A DNA stretch of 49,086 bases, taken from assembly GCF_000300975.2 (NCBI RefSeq), contig NZ_AEEC02000039.1:1-49086 (forward strand), read 5' to 3'. The translations under genes were made by a program, and so were the position numbers. Shown piece after piece: positions 7,462 to 18,101 of this stretch (position 1 is its first letter; every line of letters begins with the position of its first letter). The stretch comes from Herbaspirillum frisingense GSF30. Lineage in GTDB: Bacteria > Pseudomonadota > Gammaproteobacteria > Burkholderiales > Burkholderiaceae_D. The notes under the pieces are model-generated. The model saw only the letters and a list, made by a program, of their open reading frames with translations, had not been told where the DNA came from and did not search any database.

Positions 7462-8943
7462 TCAGGCCGCGCTGACCTGGCGGATCGCCGCTTCCCAGGC
7501 GTGGATTCTTTCCTGTGCCTGTTCCCGCGTGAAGCGTGGTTCGAAGGTGCGTTCCATGCGCCACTGCGCGGACAATTCCGACAGATCCCGATAGACCCCG
7601 GTGGCCACGCCGGCCAGGTAGGCCGCGCCCAGTGCGGTAGTCTCGGTGACCTGCGGGCGGATCACGGGAATGCCCAGCAGGTCGGCCTGGAACTGCAGCA
7701 GCAGGTTGTTGGCGGCCGCTCCGCCATCGACCCGCAATTCGGTGATGGGCGAGACCGCGTCCCGCACCATGGCATTGAGCAGGGCCGTGCTCTGGAAGGC
7801 GATCGATTCCAGCGCCGCGCGGGCGATGTGCGCCACCGTACTGCCCCGGCTCAGGCCCACGATGGCGCCCTTGGCCGACGGGTTCCAGTAGGGCGCACCC
7901 AGGCCGGTGAAGGACGGCACGAACACCACCCCGCCCGAATCCTCCACCGTGCAGGCCAGGCCTTCGACGTCGGTAGAGGTCTTGATGGCTTTCAAGCCAT
8001 CACGCAGCCATTGCACCACTGCGCCCCCGATGAAGACGCTGCCTTCCAGGGCATATTGCTTGCGTTCATCGACCTGGCAGGCGGCGGTGCTGATCAGGCC
8101 GTTGTGCGAGGTGGCGCACTGGTCGCCGGTATGCAGCAGCATGAAACAACCGGTGCCATAGGTATTCTTGGCCATGCCGGGGCGCACGCAGGCCTGGCCG
8201 AACAGGGCCGACTGCTGGTCGCCGGCGATACCGCCGATCTTGACCGCTGCGCCCAGGTGCTGCGCATCGATCTCGCCATAGAGATGGGCCGAGGCATGCA
8301 CCTGCGGCAGCATCGATGCCGGAATGCCCAGCCACTGCAGCAGTTCCTCGTCCCAGGCACCGGTGTGGATATTCCACAGCATGGTGCGCGAGGCATTGGA
8401 AACATCGCTCACATGCAGACGGCCGCCGGTGAGCTTCCATACCAGCCAGGAGTCGACCGTGCCGAACAGCAGTTCGCCGCGCTCGGCACGCTCGCGCAGG
8501 CCGGCCACGTTATCGAGGATCCAGCGCAACTTGGTGCCGGAGAAATAGGGGTCGAGCACCAGCCCGGTCTTCTTCTGGATGGCCTCGCCCAGGCCGCGTT
8601 CGCGCAGCGCCGCGCACACCACCTCGGCGCGTCGGTCCTGCCACACCACGGCGTTGTAGACCGGCTTGCCGGTGGCGCGCTCCCAGACCACGGTGGTCTC
8701 GCGCTGGTTGGTGATGCCCAGCGCGGTCAGCTCACTGGCCTGGATGCCACTTTGCGCCAACACCTTCTGCGCGGTCTGCAACTGGCTTTGCCACAGGTCC
8801 ATGGGGTCGTGTTCGACCCAGCCCGGCTGGGGAAATATCTGCGGAAATTCCTGCTGGGCGGTGGCCACGATGGCCCCGCTCTGGTCGAAGATGATGCTGC
8901 GCGAGCTGGAGGTGCCCTGGTCGAGGGCGAGCAGATAGGCCAT
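7462..8943 (-). CDS. glpK: Glycerol kinase
   Basis: 493 residues, the normal length for GlpK. ATP + glycerol -> ADP + glycerol 3-phosphate, in the cytosol. The N-terminal phosphate-binding loop [15 protein letters not shown] is diagnostic, and the FGGY signatures ([31 protein letters not shown]) are in place. The frame is open further upstream, but ATG 8943 with AAGGAA before it fits the family start ([15 protein letters not shown]). Last enzyme gene of the minus-strand glp locus: it traps glycerol brought in by the GlpSTPQV importer, and its product is oxidised by GlpD and sensed by GlpR. It lies 180 bp from the binding-protein gene, so a separate promoter is possible. Confidence 0.97.
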   Translation of the reverse strand: MAYLLALDQGTSSSRSIIFDQSGAIVATAQQEFPQIFPQPGWVEHDPMDLWQSQLQTAQKVLAQSGIQASELTALGITNQRETTVVWERATGKPVYNAVVWQDRRAEVVCAALRERGLGEAIQKKTGLVLDPYFSGTKLRWILDNVAGLRERAERGELLFGTVDSWLVWKLTGGRLHVSDVSNASRTMLWNIHTGAWDEELLQWLGIPASMLPQVHASAHLYGEIDAQHLGAAVKIGGIAGDQQSALFGQACVRPGMAKNTYGTGCFMLLHTGDQCATSHNGLISTAACQVDERKQYALEGSVFIGGAVVQWLRDGLKAIKTSTDVEGLACTVEDSGGVVFVPSFTGLGAPYWNPSAKGAIVGLSRGSTVAHIARAALESIAFQSTALLNAMVRDAVSPITELRVDGGAAANNLLLQFQADLLGIPVIRPQVTETTALGAAYLAGVATGVYRDLSELSAQWRMERTFEPRFTREQAQERIHAWEAAIRQVSAA

Positions 8944-9123
8944 GCTGGTTCCTTGCTGACGTACTGAAAACGGCGGGTTGAAAATGAAACCTTGAAAACG
9001 GAAAAACTGAATCAGACCGGCTGCAAGACCGGTACACCAGAAACACGAAGACGCCATCCCGACACAAGCCGGGATGGCGTCATCCTACGCGTGATGCGGA
9101 TCAGATTGCACGATCAGACTGCA

Positions 9124-10869
9124 TCAGCGTACGCGGCCATCCTTCCAGGCCTGCAGCAGCTTGTCGTAGGGGATGGTCTCGCCCTTGGGCTTTTCGTTGG
9201 CCAGCTTGGCCCACGGCGCAGCCTTGTCGGACAGCCAGGAGGCCGGGTCCTTCTTCGGGTTCAGCTTGGGCGCGCACTGCTTCATGCCGGCGCGCTGCAG
9301 GCGGGCCATGATACCGTCCATCTCGTCGGCCAGGTTGTCCATCGCACCTTGCGGGGTTTTCTCGCCGGAGATGGCCGAGGAGATGTTCTTCCACCAGATC
9401 TGCGCCATCTTCGGATAGTCGGGCACGTTGGTACCGGTCGGGGTCCACGCCACCCGTGCCGGGCTGCGATAGAACTCGATCAGGCCGCCATACTTGGCCG
9501 CGTTCTTGGTGAAGTAGTCGGAGCGGATGTCGGAGTCACGGATGAAGGTCACGCCGACGATGGACTTCTTCAGCGAGACGGTCTTGGCCGTGGTGAACTG
9601 CGCATACAGCCAGGCCGCGGCCATCTGGTCAGGCGGCGTGCTCTTGAGGAAGGTCCACGAGCCTACGTCCTGGTAACCGTTCTGCATGCCATCCTTCCAG
9701 TACGGGCCGTGCGGGCCGGGGGCCATGCGCCACTTGGGCGAGCCATCGGTATTGACCACCGGCAGGCCCTGCTTGGTCATGCTGGCGGTGAAGGCGCTGT
9801 ACCAGAAGATCTGTTGCGCGATGTGACCCTGCGCCGGTACCGGACCGGCTTCGGAGAAGGTCATGCCCAGCGCCTCGGGCGGGGCATACTTCTTCATCCA
9901 GTCCAGGTACTTGGTCAGGGCATAGACCGCTGCCGGCGAGTTGGTCGCGCCGCCGCGCGCCACCGATGCGCCCAGCGGGGTGCACTTGTCGTCGGCTACG
10001 CGGATGCCCCACTCATCCACCGGCAAGCCGTTGGGCAAACCCTTGTCGGCGGCGCCAGCCATCGACAGCCAGGCATCGGTGAAGCGCCAGCCCAGCGAGG
10101 GGTCCTTCTTGCCGTAGTCCATGTGACCGTAGATCTTCTTGCCATCGAGTTCCTTCACGTCGTTGGTGAAGAAGGCCGCGATGTCTTCATAGGCCGACCA
10201 GTTCTGCGGCACGCCCAGTTCATAGCCGTACTTGGCCTTGAACTTGTCCTGCAGGTCCTTGCGCGCGAACCAGTCGGCACGGAACCAGTACAGGTTGGCG
10301 AACTGCTGGTCGGGCAGCTGGTAGAGCTTGCCGTCGGGCGCGGTGGTGAAGCTGGTGCCGATGAAATCCTTCAGGTCCAGGCCGGGGTTGGTGTATTCCT
10401 TGCCGGGGCCGGCCATGTAGTCGGTCAGCACCACGGTCTGGCCGTTGCGGTAGTGGGTACCGATCAGGTCCGAGTCATTGACCCAGCCGTCGTAGATGGA
10501 CTTGCCGGATTGCAGCGAGGTCTGCATCTTCTCGACCACGTCGCCTTCCTGGATCACGTCGTGGATGACCTTGATGCCGGTGATTTCCTCGAAGGCCTTG
10601 GCCAGGGTCTTGGATTCATAGGCATGGGTATCCAGGGTCTCGGAGACCACGTGGATTTCCTTGACGCCCTTGGCCTTGAGCTTGGCGGCAGCGTCGATGA
10701 ACCATTGCATCTCGCTGACCTGCTGCTGGCGCGACAGCGTGCTGGGCTGGAATTCCGAATCCACCCACTTCTCGGCCGCCTTGATGTCGGCCCAGGCATT
10801 GCCGGCGACACCGGCCATCGCCATGGCAGCCACCAGCACGGTTAATTTGATTTTCCGCATGTTCTGCAT
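9124..10869 (-). CDS. glpV: Glycerol ABC transporter, periplasmic substrate-binding protein
   Basis: About 581 residues with a cleavable signal peptide (RKIKLTVLVAAMAMAGVAGNAWA). Its large size and sequence type (family-1 sugar-binding fold, e.g. YQLPDQQFANLYWFRADWF) match the glycerol-binding GlpV of proteobacterial GlpSTPQV importers. Three ATGs lie close together (10872, 10869, 10860). GAGGAG is only 2 nt from the first, so 10869 is the best-spaced. The gene follows the permeases and the DUF2160 gene, separated from them by 241 bp holding a palindromic repeat. This may let the binding protein be made at a different level from the membrane subunits. Confidence 0.92.
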   Translation of the reverse strand: MQNMRKIKLTVLVAAMAMAGVAGNAWADIKAAEKWVDSEFQPSTLSRQQQVSEMQWFIDAAAKLKAKGVKEIHVVSETLDTHAYESKTLAKAFEEITGIKVIHDVIQEGDVVEKMQTSLQSGKSIYDGWVNDSDLIGTHYRNGQTVVLTDYMAGPGKEYTNPGLDLKDFIGTSFTTAPDGKLYQLPDQQFANLYWFRADWFARKDLQDKFKAKYGYELGVPQNWSAYEDIAAFFTNDVKELDGKKIYGHMDYGKKDPSLGWRFTDAWLSMAGAADKGLPNGLPVDEWGIRVADDKCTPLGASVARGGATNSPAAVYALTKYLDWMKKYAPPEALGMTFSEAGPVPAQGHIAQQIFWYSAFTASMTKQGLPVVNTDGSPKWRMAPGPHGPYWKDGMQNGYQDVGSWTFLKSTPPDQMAAAWLYAQFTTAKTVSLKKSIVGVTFIRDSDIRSDYFTKNAAKYGGLIEFYRSPARVAWTPTGTNVPDYPKMAQIWWKNISSAISGEKTPQGAMDNLADEMDGIMARLQRAGMKQCAPKLNPKKDPASWLSDKAAPWAKLANEKPKGETIPYDKLLQAWKDGRVR

Positions 10870-11000
10870 CATGTCTCCTCGTCACCTTCCCCTGAATTGG
10901 CGTGCCGGGTAGGGAAGGAGTATCCCCGGACGTCCGTTCTGATTGGCACTACAGATCTGTTGCCTGCTGCTATAAAAATCGATGTCCAGCTCACCACGAA

Positions 11001-11097
11001 CCGTTCGGACCGAGCAGGCCCGCCAGGGCCGTATCGAAGACGCTCAGCCTCATGCGAACCTTCGATACGCGGCTGCGCCGCTACTCAGGACGAACGG
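11001..11097. repeat. Palindromic intergenic repeat element
   Basis: A composite inverted repeat fills the gap between the DUF2160 and glpV genes. The outer arms are CCGTTCG (11001-11007)/CGAACGG (11091-11097) and the inner arms GTATCGAAG (11031-11039)/CTTCGATAC (11060-11068). Smaller hairpins lie inside each side: GGCCC-GCCA-GGGCC at 11017-11030 and GCGGC-TGC-GCCGC at 11069-11081. The word pattern (TTCGATACG... CTACTCAGGACGAACGG) resembles dispersed intergenic repeats of beta- and gammaproteobacteria. No second copy is in this window. In RNA it would form a large branched stem that could stabilise or attenuate the operon transcript. Confidence 0.65.
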
Positions 11098-11113
11098 GAG
11101 TCATCAGCTCCGA

Positions 11114-11398
11114 TCAGCCCTTGCGCATGATCAGCACCAGGGCGAGCAAACCCAACACCGCTGCGTACCACTGGTCCAGGTCGGTCAGTCCGACCCAGGC
11201 CAGGTTGATATAGGCCGCTGCCAGCAGTCCGATGAAGAGGCGATCGCCGCGGGTGGTGCGCATGGGCAGGAAGCCCTTGCGCTCGATGGTGGGAGAACGC
11301 ACCTCCCACACCGTCATGCCCACCAGCATCAGCGCCACGCAGGCGAAGAAGATCGCCACCGGTGGCGTCCACGACATCCACGAAAATGCATTTGCCAT
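11114..11398 (-). CDS. Small integral membrane protein of the glycerol locus (DUF2160)
   Basis: 94 residues with three hydrophobic segments (WTPPVAIFFACVALMLVGMTV; LFIGLLAAAYINLAWVGL; YAAVLGLLALVLIM). DUF2160 proteins recur between glpQ and glpV in GlpSTPQV operons and are thought to assist the importer, but no biochemical role is established that I know of. The start is two bases after the glpQ stop, with GGAGAG overlapping the end of glpQ, so translation is probably coupled. A GTG at 11404 overlaps the glpQ stop and is the alternative start. Confidence 0.85.
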   Translation of the reverse strand: MANAFSWMSWTPPVAIFFACVALMLVGMTVWEVRSPTIERKGFLPMRTTRGDRLFIGLLAAAYINLAWVGLTDLDQWYAAVLGLLALVLIMRKG

Positions 11399-11400
11399 GA

Positions 11401-12223
11401 TCACACTCTCCCCATTGCGAAGCCCTTGGCGATATGGTTGCGCACGAACCAGATCACCAGGGCACCAGGAACAATCGTCAACACGCCGGCCGCGGCCAGG
11501 ATGCCCCAGTCCATGCCCGCCGCCGAGGCGGTGCGGGTCATGATGGCGCTGATCGGCTTGGCGTTGACCGAGGTCAGGGTGCGCGCCAGCAGCAGCTCCA
11601 CCCAGCTGAACATGAAGCAGAAGAAGGCCGTCACGCCCACGCCGGACTTGATCAGCGGCAGGAAGATGCGCAGGAAGAAGCGCGGGAAGGAGAAGCCGTC
11701 GATATAGGCGGTCTCGTCGATCTCACGCGGCACGCCCGACATGAAGCCCTCCAGGATCCACACCGCCAGCGGCACGTTGAAGAGCATGTGCGCCAGCGCC
11801 ACCGCGATGTGGGTGTCGGACAGGCCGATGGTGGAATACAGCTGGAAGAACGGCAGCAGGAACACCGCCGGCGGCGTCATGCGGTTGGTCAGCAGCCAGA
11901 AGAACATGTGCTTGTCGCCCAGGAAGCGATAGCGCGAGAAGGCATAGGCCGCCGGCAAGGCCACCAGCAGCGACATGACCGTGTTCATGGCCACGTAGAT
12001 GATGGAGTTGATGTAACCCGAATACCACGAAGGATCGGTGAAGATCACCTTGTAGTTGTCCAGCGTGGGCGCATTGGGCCAGAGGGTGAACACCGACAGG
12101 GTTTCCTCGTTGGTCTTCAACGACGTGTTCAGCAGCCAGTACAGCGGGACCAGCGTGAAGGCGATGTAGACCAGCATCACCAGCACGCGGGTGAGGGTCT
12201 TGTCCTGGTTTTTTCCCTGGATT

Positions 12224-12231
<8 letters not shown>
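11401..12231 (-). CDS. glpQ: Glycerol ABC transporter permease GlpQ
   Basis: 276 residues, six predicted membrane helices. The cytoplasmic EAA-type loop (DETAYIDGFSFPRFFLRIFL) that contacts the ATPase is present, as in MalG-type permeases of the CUT1 group. It pairs with GlpP to form the channel for glycerol. ATG 12231 overlaps the glpP stop by 8 bp. An upstream in-frame start at 12249 would add six residues, but 12231 (MNKIQGKN) looks right although its RBS (GGGTGG) is weak, consistent with coupled translation. Member of the glpSTPQ-DUF2160-glpV operon. Confidence 0.93.
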
Positions 12232-13114
<883 letters not shown>

Positions 13115-13118
13115 GGGC

Positions 13119-14207
<1,089 letters not shown>

Positions 14208-14208
14208 G

Positions 14209-15309
14209 TCAGTGCGTCTCCAACGGGGCGCTCAACAGGCGACCCTCTGTGTCGAACAGGAAAGCCTTGGCGGCGGCGATGCTGACCTGCACCGTGCTGC
14301 CGATGGCCACTTCATGCACGCCCGATAGCTGCGCCACCAGCGGTACCTCGCCATGGCGCAGGTGCAGGTAGGTCTCGGAGCCGGACAGCTCGGCCAGGGC
14401 CACGCTGCATCCCAGGCTCACGCCCGGTGCGTCCAGCGCCTGCAGGCGTACGTCGTTGCAGCGGATGCCCAGCTTGCAGCGCTGGCCTTCGGCCAGTGTC
14501 AGCGCGCGGCCGGCAATCTCCAGCACGCTGCCATCGTTCATGCGGACGGCGGCCACGCCATTGGCCGAGGACACGGCCGTGGCATCCAGCAGGTTCATCG
14601 GCGGATCATTGAAGATCGCCGCCACCTGGGTGGAGGCCGGCGAATTGAACAGTTCCAGGGTCGGTGCGACCTGCAGCAGCCGGCCTTCGTGCATCACCGC
14701 GGTATGGCCGCCCAGCAGCAGGGCTTCCTGCGGCTCGGTGGTGGCATAGACCACGGTGGTGTCGCCGGTGGCGAAGAGCGAAATCAGTTCGCTGCGCAAT
14801 TCCTCGCGCAGCTTGTAGTCCAGGTTTACCAGCGGCTCGTCCAGCAGCACCAGCGGGGCGCGCTTGATCAGCGCGCGCGCCAGCGCAGTGCGCTGCTGCT
14901 GGCCGCCGGAGAGTTCGCCCGGCAGGCGTTGCAGCAGGTGGGCGATGTGCAGCTTGTCGGCGATCTCGTTGACGCGCCGGGTGATTTCCTGCTCGCCCTG
15001 CTTTTGCAGGCGCAAGGGTGCTGCGATGTTCTCGAACACCGTCAGGCCGGGATAGTTGATGAATTGCTGGTAGACCATCGCCAGGTTGCGCTCGCGCACA
15101 CCCACGCCAGTGACATCCTGGCCTTCGACCAGCACGCGGCCGGCGGTGGGCTTGTCGAGCCCGGCGATGATGCGCATCAGAGAGGTCTTGCCGGCCTGGG
15201 TCGGGCCTAGCAGGACGTTGATGCCACCTTTGGCGAGATTCAGGTCAAGCGGGTAGAGGTGCGTTTCGGCACCGACCGTCTTGGCCACTTGTTTCAGTTC
15301 CAGGGTCAC
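14209..15309 (-). CDS. glpS: Glycerol ABC transporter ATPase GlpS (switch histidine replaced)
   Basis: 366 residues starting at GTG 15309 behind GAGGAG. Walker A is GPTQAGKT (35-42, slightly unusual), the signature is canonical LSGGQQQR (133-140) and Walker B is LVLLDE (153-158). The switch-loop histidine is missing: VYATTEP has Thr191 where most importers have VTHD. A TOBE-like C-terminal domain follows. With GlpT it would form one normal and one degenerate nucleotide site. First gene of the transporter block, 50 bp downstream of glpD. Confidence 0.93.
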   Translation of the reverse strand: MTLELKQVAKTVGAETHLYPLDLNLAKGGINVLLGPTQAGKTSLMRIIAGLDKPTAGRVLVEGQDVTGVGVRERNLAMVYQQFINYPGLTVFENIAAPLRLQKQGEQEITRRVNEIADKLHIAHLLQRLPGELSGGQQQRTALARALIKRAPLVLLDEPLVNLDYKLREELRSELISLFATGDTTVVYATTEPQEALLLGGHTAVMHEGRLLQVAPTLELFNSPASTQVAAIFNDPPMNLLDATAVSSANGVAAVRMNDGSVLEIAGRALTLAEGQRCKLGIRCNDVRLQALDAPGVSLGCSVALAELSGSETYLHLRHGEVPLVAQLSGVHEVAIGSTVQVSIAAAKAFLFDTEGRLLSAPLETH

Positions 15310-15359
15310 GCTGTCTCCTCACTGCATTTTTTTGATTGATGGTGGGCGTCGACCTGGGA

Positions 15360-16892
15360 TCAGCTGGCGGCGTGATCGGGCAGACTCGCCAACCACGCCT
15401 CCAGCCGTCCTCTGTGCTGGGGCCCGCAGTGCAGGCCCAGCTTGCTGCGGCGCCAGAGGATATCGTCGGCGCCGCGCGCCCATTCGTGTTGTACCAGGTA
15501 ACGCGCCTCGGCCTCATACAGGCCCGGGGTCAGCTCCTCGCCCAGCGCGGCCAGGCTGTCGGCCTGACCGATGATCTGGGTCACGCGCGAACCATAGCTG
15601 CGCGCATAGCGATGCGCAAGCGCGGCCGGCAGCCAGGGATGACGTGCCTGGAACTGGCGCAGGAACGCATCGAAGTCGTAGCGCGCCACGGTCTTGCCGG
15701 GCTGCTCCAGGTCGCCGCCGGGCAGGGGCGCCGCGGCCGTCCACGGCTGACTGGAGGCGCCCAGATGCGGCGCCAGCATGGCCAGCGCCTCTTCGGCCAG
15801 CTTGCGATAGGTGGTGATCTTGCCGCCCCAGACATTCAACATGGGCGCACCGGCGTCGTCGCATTCGAGCAGGTAGTCGCGGGTGATGGCCGAGGCATTC
15901 TCGGCGCTGTCGTCCAGCAACGGGCGCACACCGGAATAGGTCCAGACCACGTCTTCACGGCCGATCTGGCGCTTGAAGTAGCGGTTGGCCATCTCGCAGA
16001 GGTAATCGATCTCCTCGGCATCGATCTCGACCTTGCCGGCATCGCCGTGGTATTCAAGGTCGGTGGTACCGATGAGGGTGAATTCTTCCTGGTAGGGAAT
16101 GGCGAAGATGATGCGCTTGTCGGGGTTCTGGAAGATGTAGGCGTAGGGATGGTCGAACAGGCGCTTGACCACGATGTGGCTGCCCTTGATCAGGCGCAGG
16201 CTGCGCCCGGTCCTGGCCTGCGGCACCGCCTGCGCGAAGCGTGCGGCCCACGGGCCTGCAGCGTTGACGATGGCGCGGGCGCGCACTTCTTCCTGTTGCA
16301 CGCCATTGGCATGCTGATGTTCCAGCACGGCATGCCAGGCATCGCCCTCGCGGCGGGCGCTGATGCACTTGGTACGGGTGAGGATACGGGCGCCGCGCTC
16401 CTGCGCGTCCATCGCATTCAGGACCACCAGGCGCGCATCGTCGACCCAGCCATCGGAATAGACGAAGCCACGACGATAGTCGCCCTTCAAGGGTTGACCC
16501 GCGACGTGCCGGGTCAGGTTGGCACCTTCGGAGGCTGGCAATATCTCGCGCTTGGCCAGGTAGTCATACATGAACAGGCCGGCGCGGATCATCCAGGCCG
16601 GACGCTGGTTGGCATCGTGCGGCATGACGAAACGCAGGGGCCAGATGATGTGCGGCGCCGAGCGCAGCAGCACTTCGCGCTCCTGGAGCGCCTTGCGCAC
16701 GAGCTTGAATTCGTAGTATTCGAGATAACGCAGGCCGCCATGGATGAGCTTGGTGCTGGCCGAAGAGGTGTGCTGGGCCAGGTCATGCTGTTCGCACAGC
16801 AGCACCCGCAGCCCGCGGCCGGCCGCATCACGTGCAATGCCTGCACCGTTGATGCCACCGCCTACCACCAAGAGATCGTATTCGAGCGCCAT
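15360..16892 (-). CDS. glpD: Aerobic glycerol-3-phosphate dehydrogenase
   Basis: 510 residues, normal GlpD length. The N-terminal FAD dinucleotide-binding motif DLLVVGGGINGAGIARDAAG is clear, followed by SSASTKLIHGGLRYLEYYEF, a signature of FAD-dependent G3P dehydrogenases. It oxidises sn-glycerol 3-phosphate to dihydroxyacetone phosphate at the inner membrane and passes electrons to ubiquinone. ATG 16892 is chosen because GGAGAA lies 8 nt upstream and the FAD motif then starts at residue ~6. First gene of the minus-strand glp locus, divergent from glpR. A promoter (TTGATT-N17-TTATCT) and an operator-like palindrome lie in the shared region. Confidence 0.97.
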   Translation of the reverse strand: MALEYDLLVVGGGINGAGIARDAAGRGLRVLLCEQHDLAQHTSSASTKLIHGGLRYLEYYEFKLVRKALQEREVLLRSAPHIIWPLRFVMPHDANQRPAWMIRAGLFMYDYLAKREILPASEGANLTRHVAGQPLKGDYRRGFVYSDGWVDDARLVVLNAMDAQERGARILTRTKCISARREGDAWHAVLEHQHANGVQQEEVRARAIVNAAGPWAARFAQAVPQARTGRSLRLIKGSHIVVKRLFDHPYAYIFQNPDKRIIFAIPYQEEFTLIGTTDLEYHGDAGKVEIDAEEIDYLCEMANRYFKRQIGREDVVWTYSGVRPLLDDSAENASAITRDYLLECDDAGAPMLNVWGGKITTYRKLAEEALAMLAPHLGASSQPWTAAAPLPGGDLEQPGKTVARYDFDAFLRQFQARHPWLPAALAHRYARSYGSRVTQIIGQADSLAALGEELTPGLYEAEARYLVQHEWARGADDILWRRSKLGLHCGPQHRGRLEAWLASLPDHAAS

Positions 16893-16982
16893 TGGCCTGT
16901 TCTCCACTTTCCGCTTGTTCGCTTTTTGCTTCGTTCGCTGCACCCAACTCACCCATTTCCCGCGAGTTGGCAATGCTCAGTA

Positions 16983-17024
16983 AGATAAGCGACATCCCGA
17001 ACGTAAATCAACAATTATTTGTTG
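16983..17024 (-). promoter_or_regulatory. glpD promoter with overlapping palindrome (putative GlpR operator)
   Basis: On the minus strand, -35 TTGATT (17006-17011), a 17-bp spacer and -10 TTATCT (16983-16988) predict a start near 16975 and a leader of about 80 nt. The palindrome CAACAA-TTAT-TTGTTG (17009-17024) overlaps the -35. GAACG (17000-17004) and GTTCG (17031-17035) flank it, resembling the TTCG/CGAA elements of DeoR-family GlpR sites. A 7-bp hairpin (CCAACTC 16944-16950/GAGTTGG 16964-16970) would form in the leader. Confidence 0.55.
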
Positions 17025-17093
17025 TTTTAAGTTCGTTTATGTTTTTTAATGTTCATCTCTGATCGCAACCGTTAATCCTTTTTCAAGCACACC

Positions 17094-17852
17094 ATGCTCA
17101 ATCCCAGGCAACAGACGCTACTGGAATGCGTGCGCAAGCACGGCACGATCTCGGTCGAAGAGTTGGCTCAACAGCTGGGCGTGACCACCCAGACCGTGCG
17201 CCGCGACGTCAAGGCGATGGTCGATGCCAGCCTGCTGGCGCGCTACCACGGCGGCGTCGGCCTGCTGTCCTCAACCGAGAACATCGCCTATCCGGAGCGC
17301 CAGGTCCTGCATGCCGAAGCCAAGCGCCGCATCGGTCGTACCGTGGCTGCCCGCGTGCCCGACGGCTGCTCCCTGATCCTGAACCTGGGCACCACCACGG
17401 AAGAGGTTGCGCGCGCCCTGCAACAGCATCGCAACCTGCACGTGGTGACCAACAACCTGAACGTGGCCAATTCACTGGCCAGCAATCCCGAGCTGGAAGT
17501 GATCATCGCCGGCGGCGTGGTGCGCGCCCGTGACCGTGGCATCGTCGGCGAGGCGACCATCGATTTCATCCGCCAGTTCAAGGTGGACATCGGCATCATC
17601 GGCATTTCCAGTATCGAGATGGACGGCGTGCTGCGCGACTTCGACGCCCGCGAGGTCAAGGTGGCCCAGACCATCATCGAACAGTCACGCCAGGTCTGGC
17701 TGGTGGCCGACGCCAGCAAGTTCGGCCGGCAGGCGCTGGTGAAGATGGCGCACCTGTCGCAGATCGATGTGCTCTTCACCGATGCCCCTCCACCGCCGGA
17801 ACTGGCCAAGCTGCTGGCCGAGACCGATGTGGAAGTGGTGATCGCGAAATAG
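17094..17852 (+). CDS. glpR: DeoR-family repressor of the glycerol regulon
   Basis: 252 residues. The N-terminal helix-turn-helix (ISVEELAQQLGVTTQTVRRD) and the C-terminal DeoR sugar-phosphate sensor domain (LNLGTTTEEVARAL; GIIGISSIEMDGVLRDFD) are both intact. GlpR proteins bind glycerol 3-phosphate and then release their operators. Divergence from glpD by 201 bp, with palindromes in between, makes it the likely repressor of the whole glp locus and of itself. No clear Shine-Dalgarno precedes ATG 17094, but the domain begins directly there. Confidence 0.93.
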   Translation: MLNPRQQTLLECVRKHGTISVEELAQQLGVTTQTVRRDVKAMVDASLLARYHGGVGLLSSTENIAYPERQVLHAEAKRRIGRTVAARVPDGCSLILNLGTTTEEVARALQQHRNLHVVTNNLNVANSLASNPELEVIIAGGVVRARDRGIVGEATIDFIRQFKVDIGIIGISSIEMDGVLRDFDAREVKVAQTIIEQSRQVWLVADASKFGRQALVKMAHLSQIDVLFTDAPPPPELAKLLAETDVEVVIAK

Positions 17853-17950
17853 CAAACACCCCGCCATAGGGAGGGTCATGGGAGCAGGCCCTGCGCACCG
17901 CCCGTCCTGCGTATTTCTTAAATGAACGTCCAAGTTTTTCAACGATGAGC

Positions 17951-17983
17951 GACATGGATCAACCCATGTCCAATCATTGATTG
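17951..17983. promoter_or_regulatory. Two abutting palindromes upstream of the alcohol dehydrogenase gene
   Basis: GACATGG (17951-17957)/CCATGTC (17964-17970) is directly followed by CAATCA-T-TGATTG (17971-17983). They lie about 120-150 bp before the adh start in a 249-bp gap that holds no gene. Likely regulator sites; the regulator is not identified. Confidence 0.35.
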
Positions 17984-18101
17984 TCGTCCCTGTGCGCCCG
18001 GAGGATAGTGGGCCATGCAGGCAGGCACAACAGTTGGCCAACGCAGCAAAACGGTCATCACCCTGCCCTCGCATCCCGTTGATCCCCCCCGAGGAGTGCA
18101 T

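Noticed and set aside
7449..7467. GCCTGAC/GTCAGGC hairpin at the end of glpK as a terminator
   Set aside because: It spans the stop codon and is not followed by a T-run.
8992..10845. 617-codon open frame antisense to glpV
   Set aside because: Composition and lack of motifs mark it as a codon-bias mirror of the real binding-protein gene.
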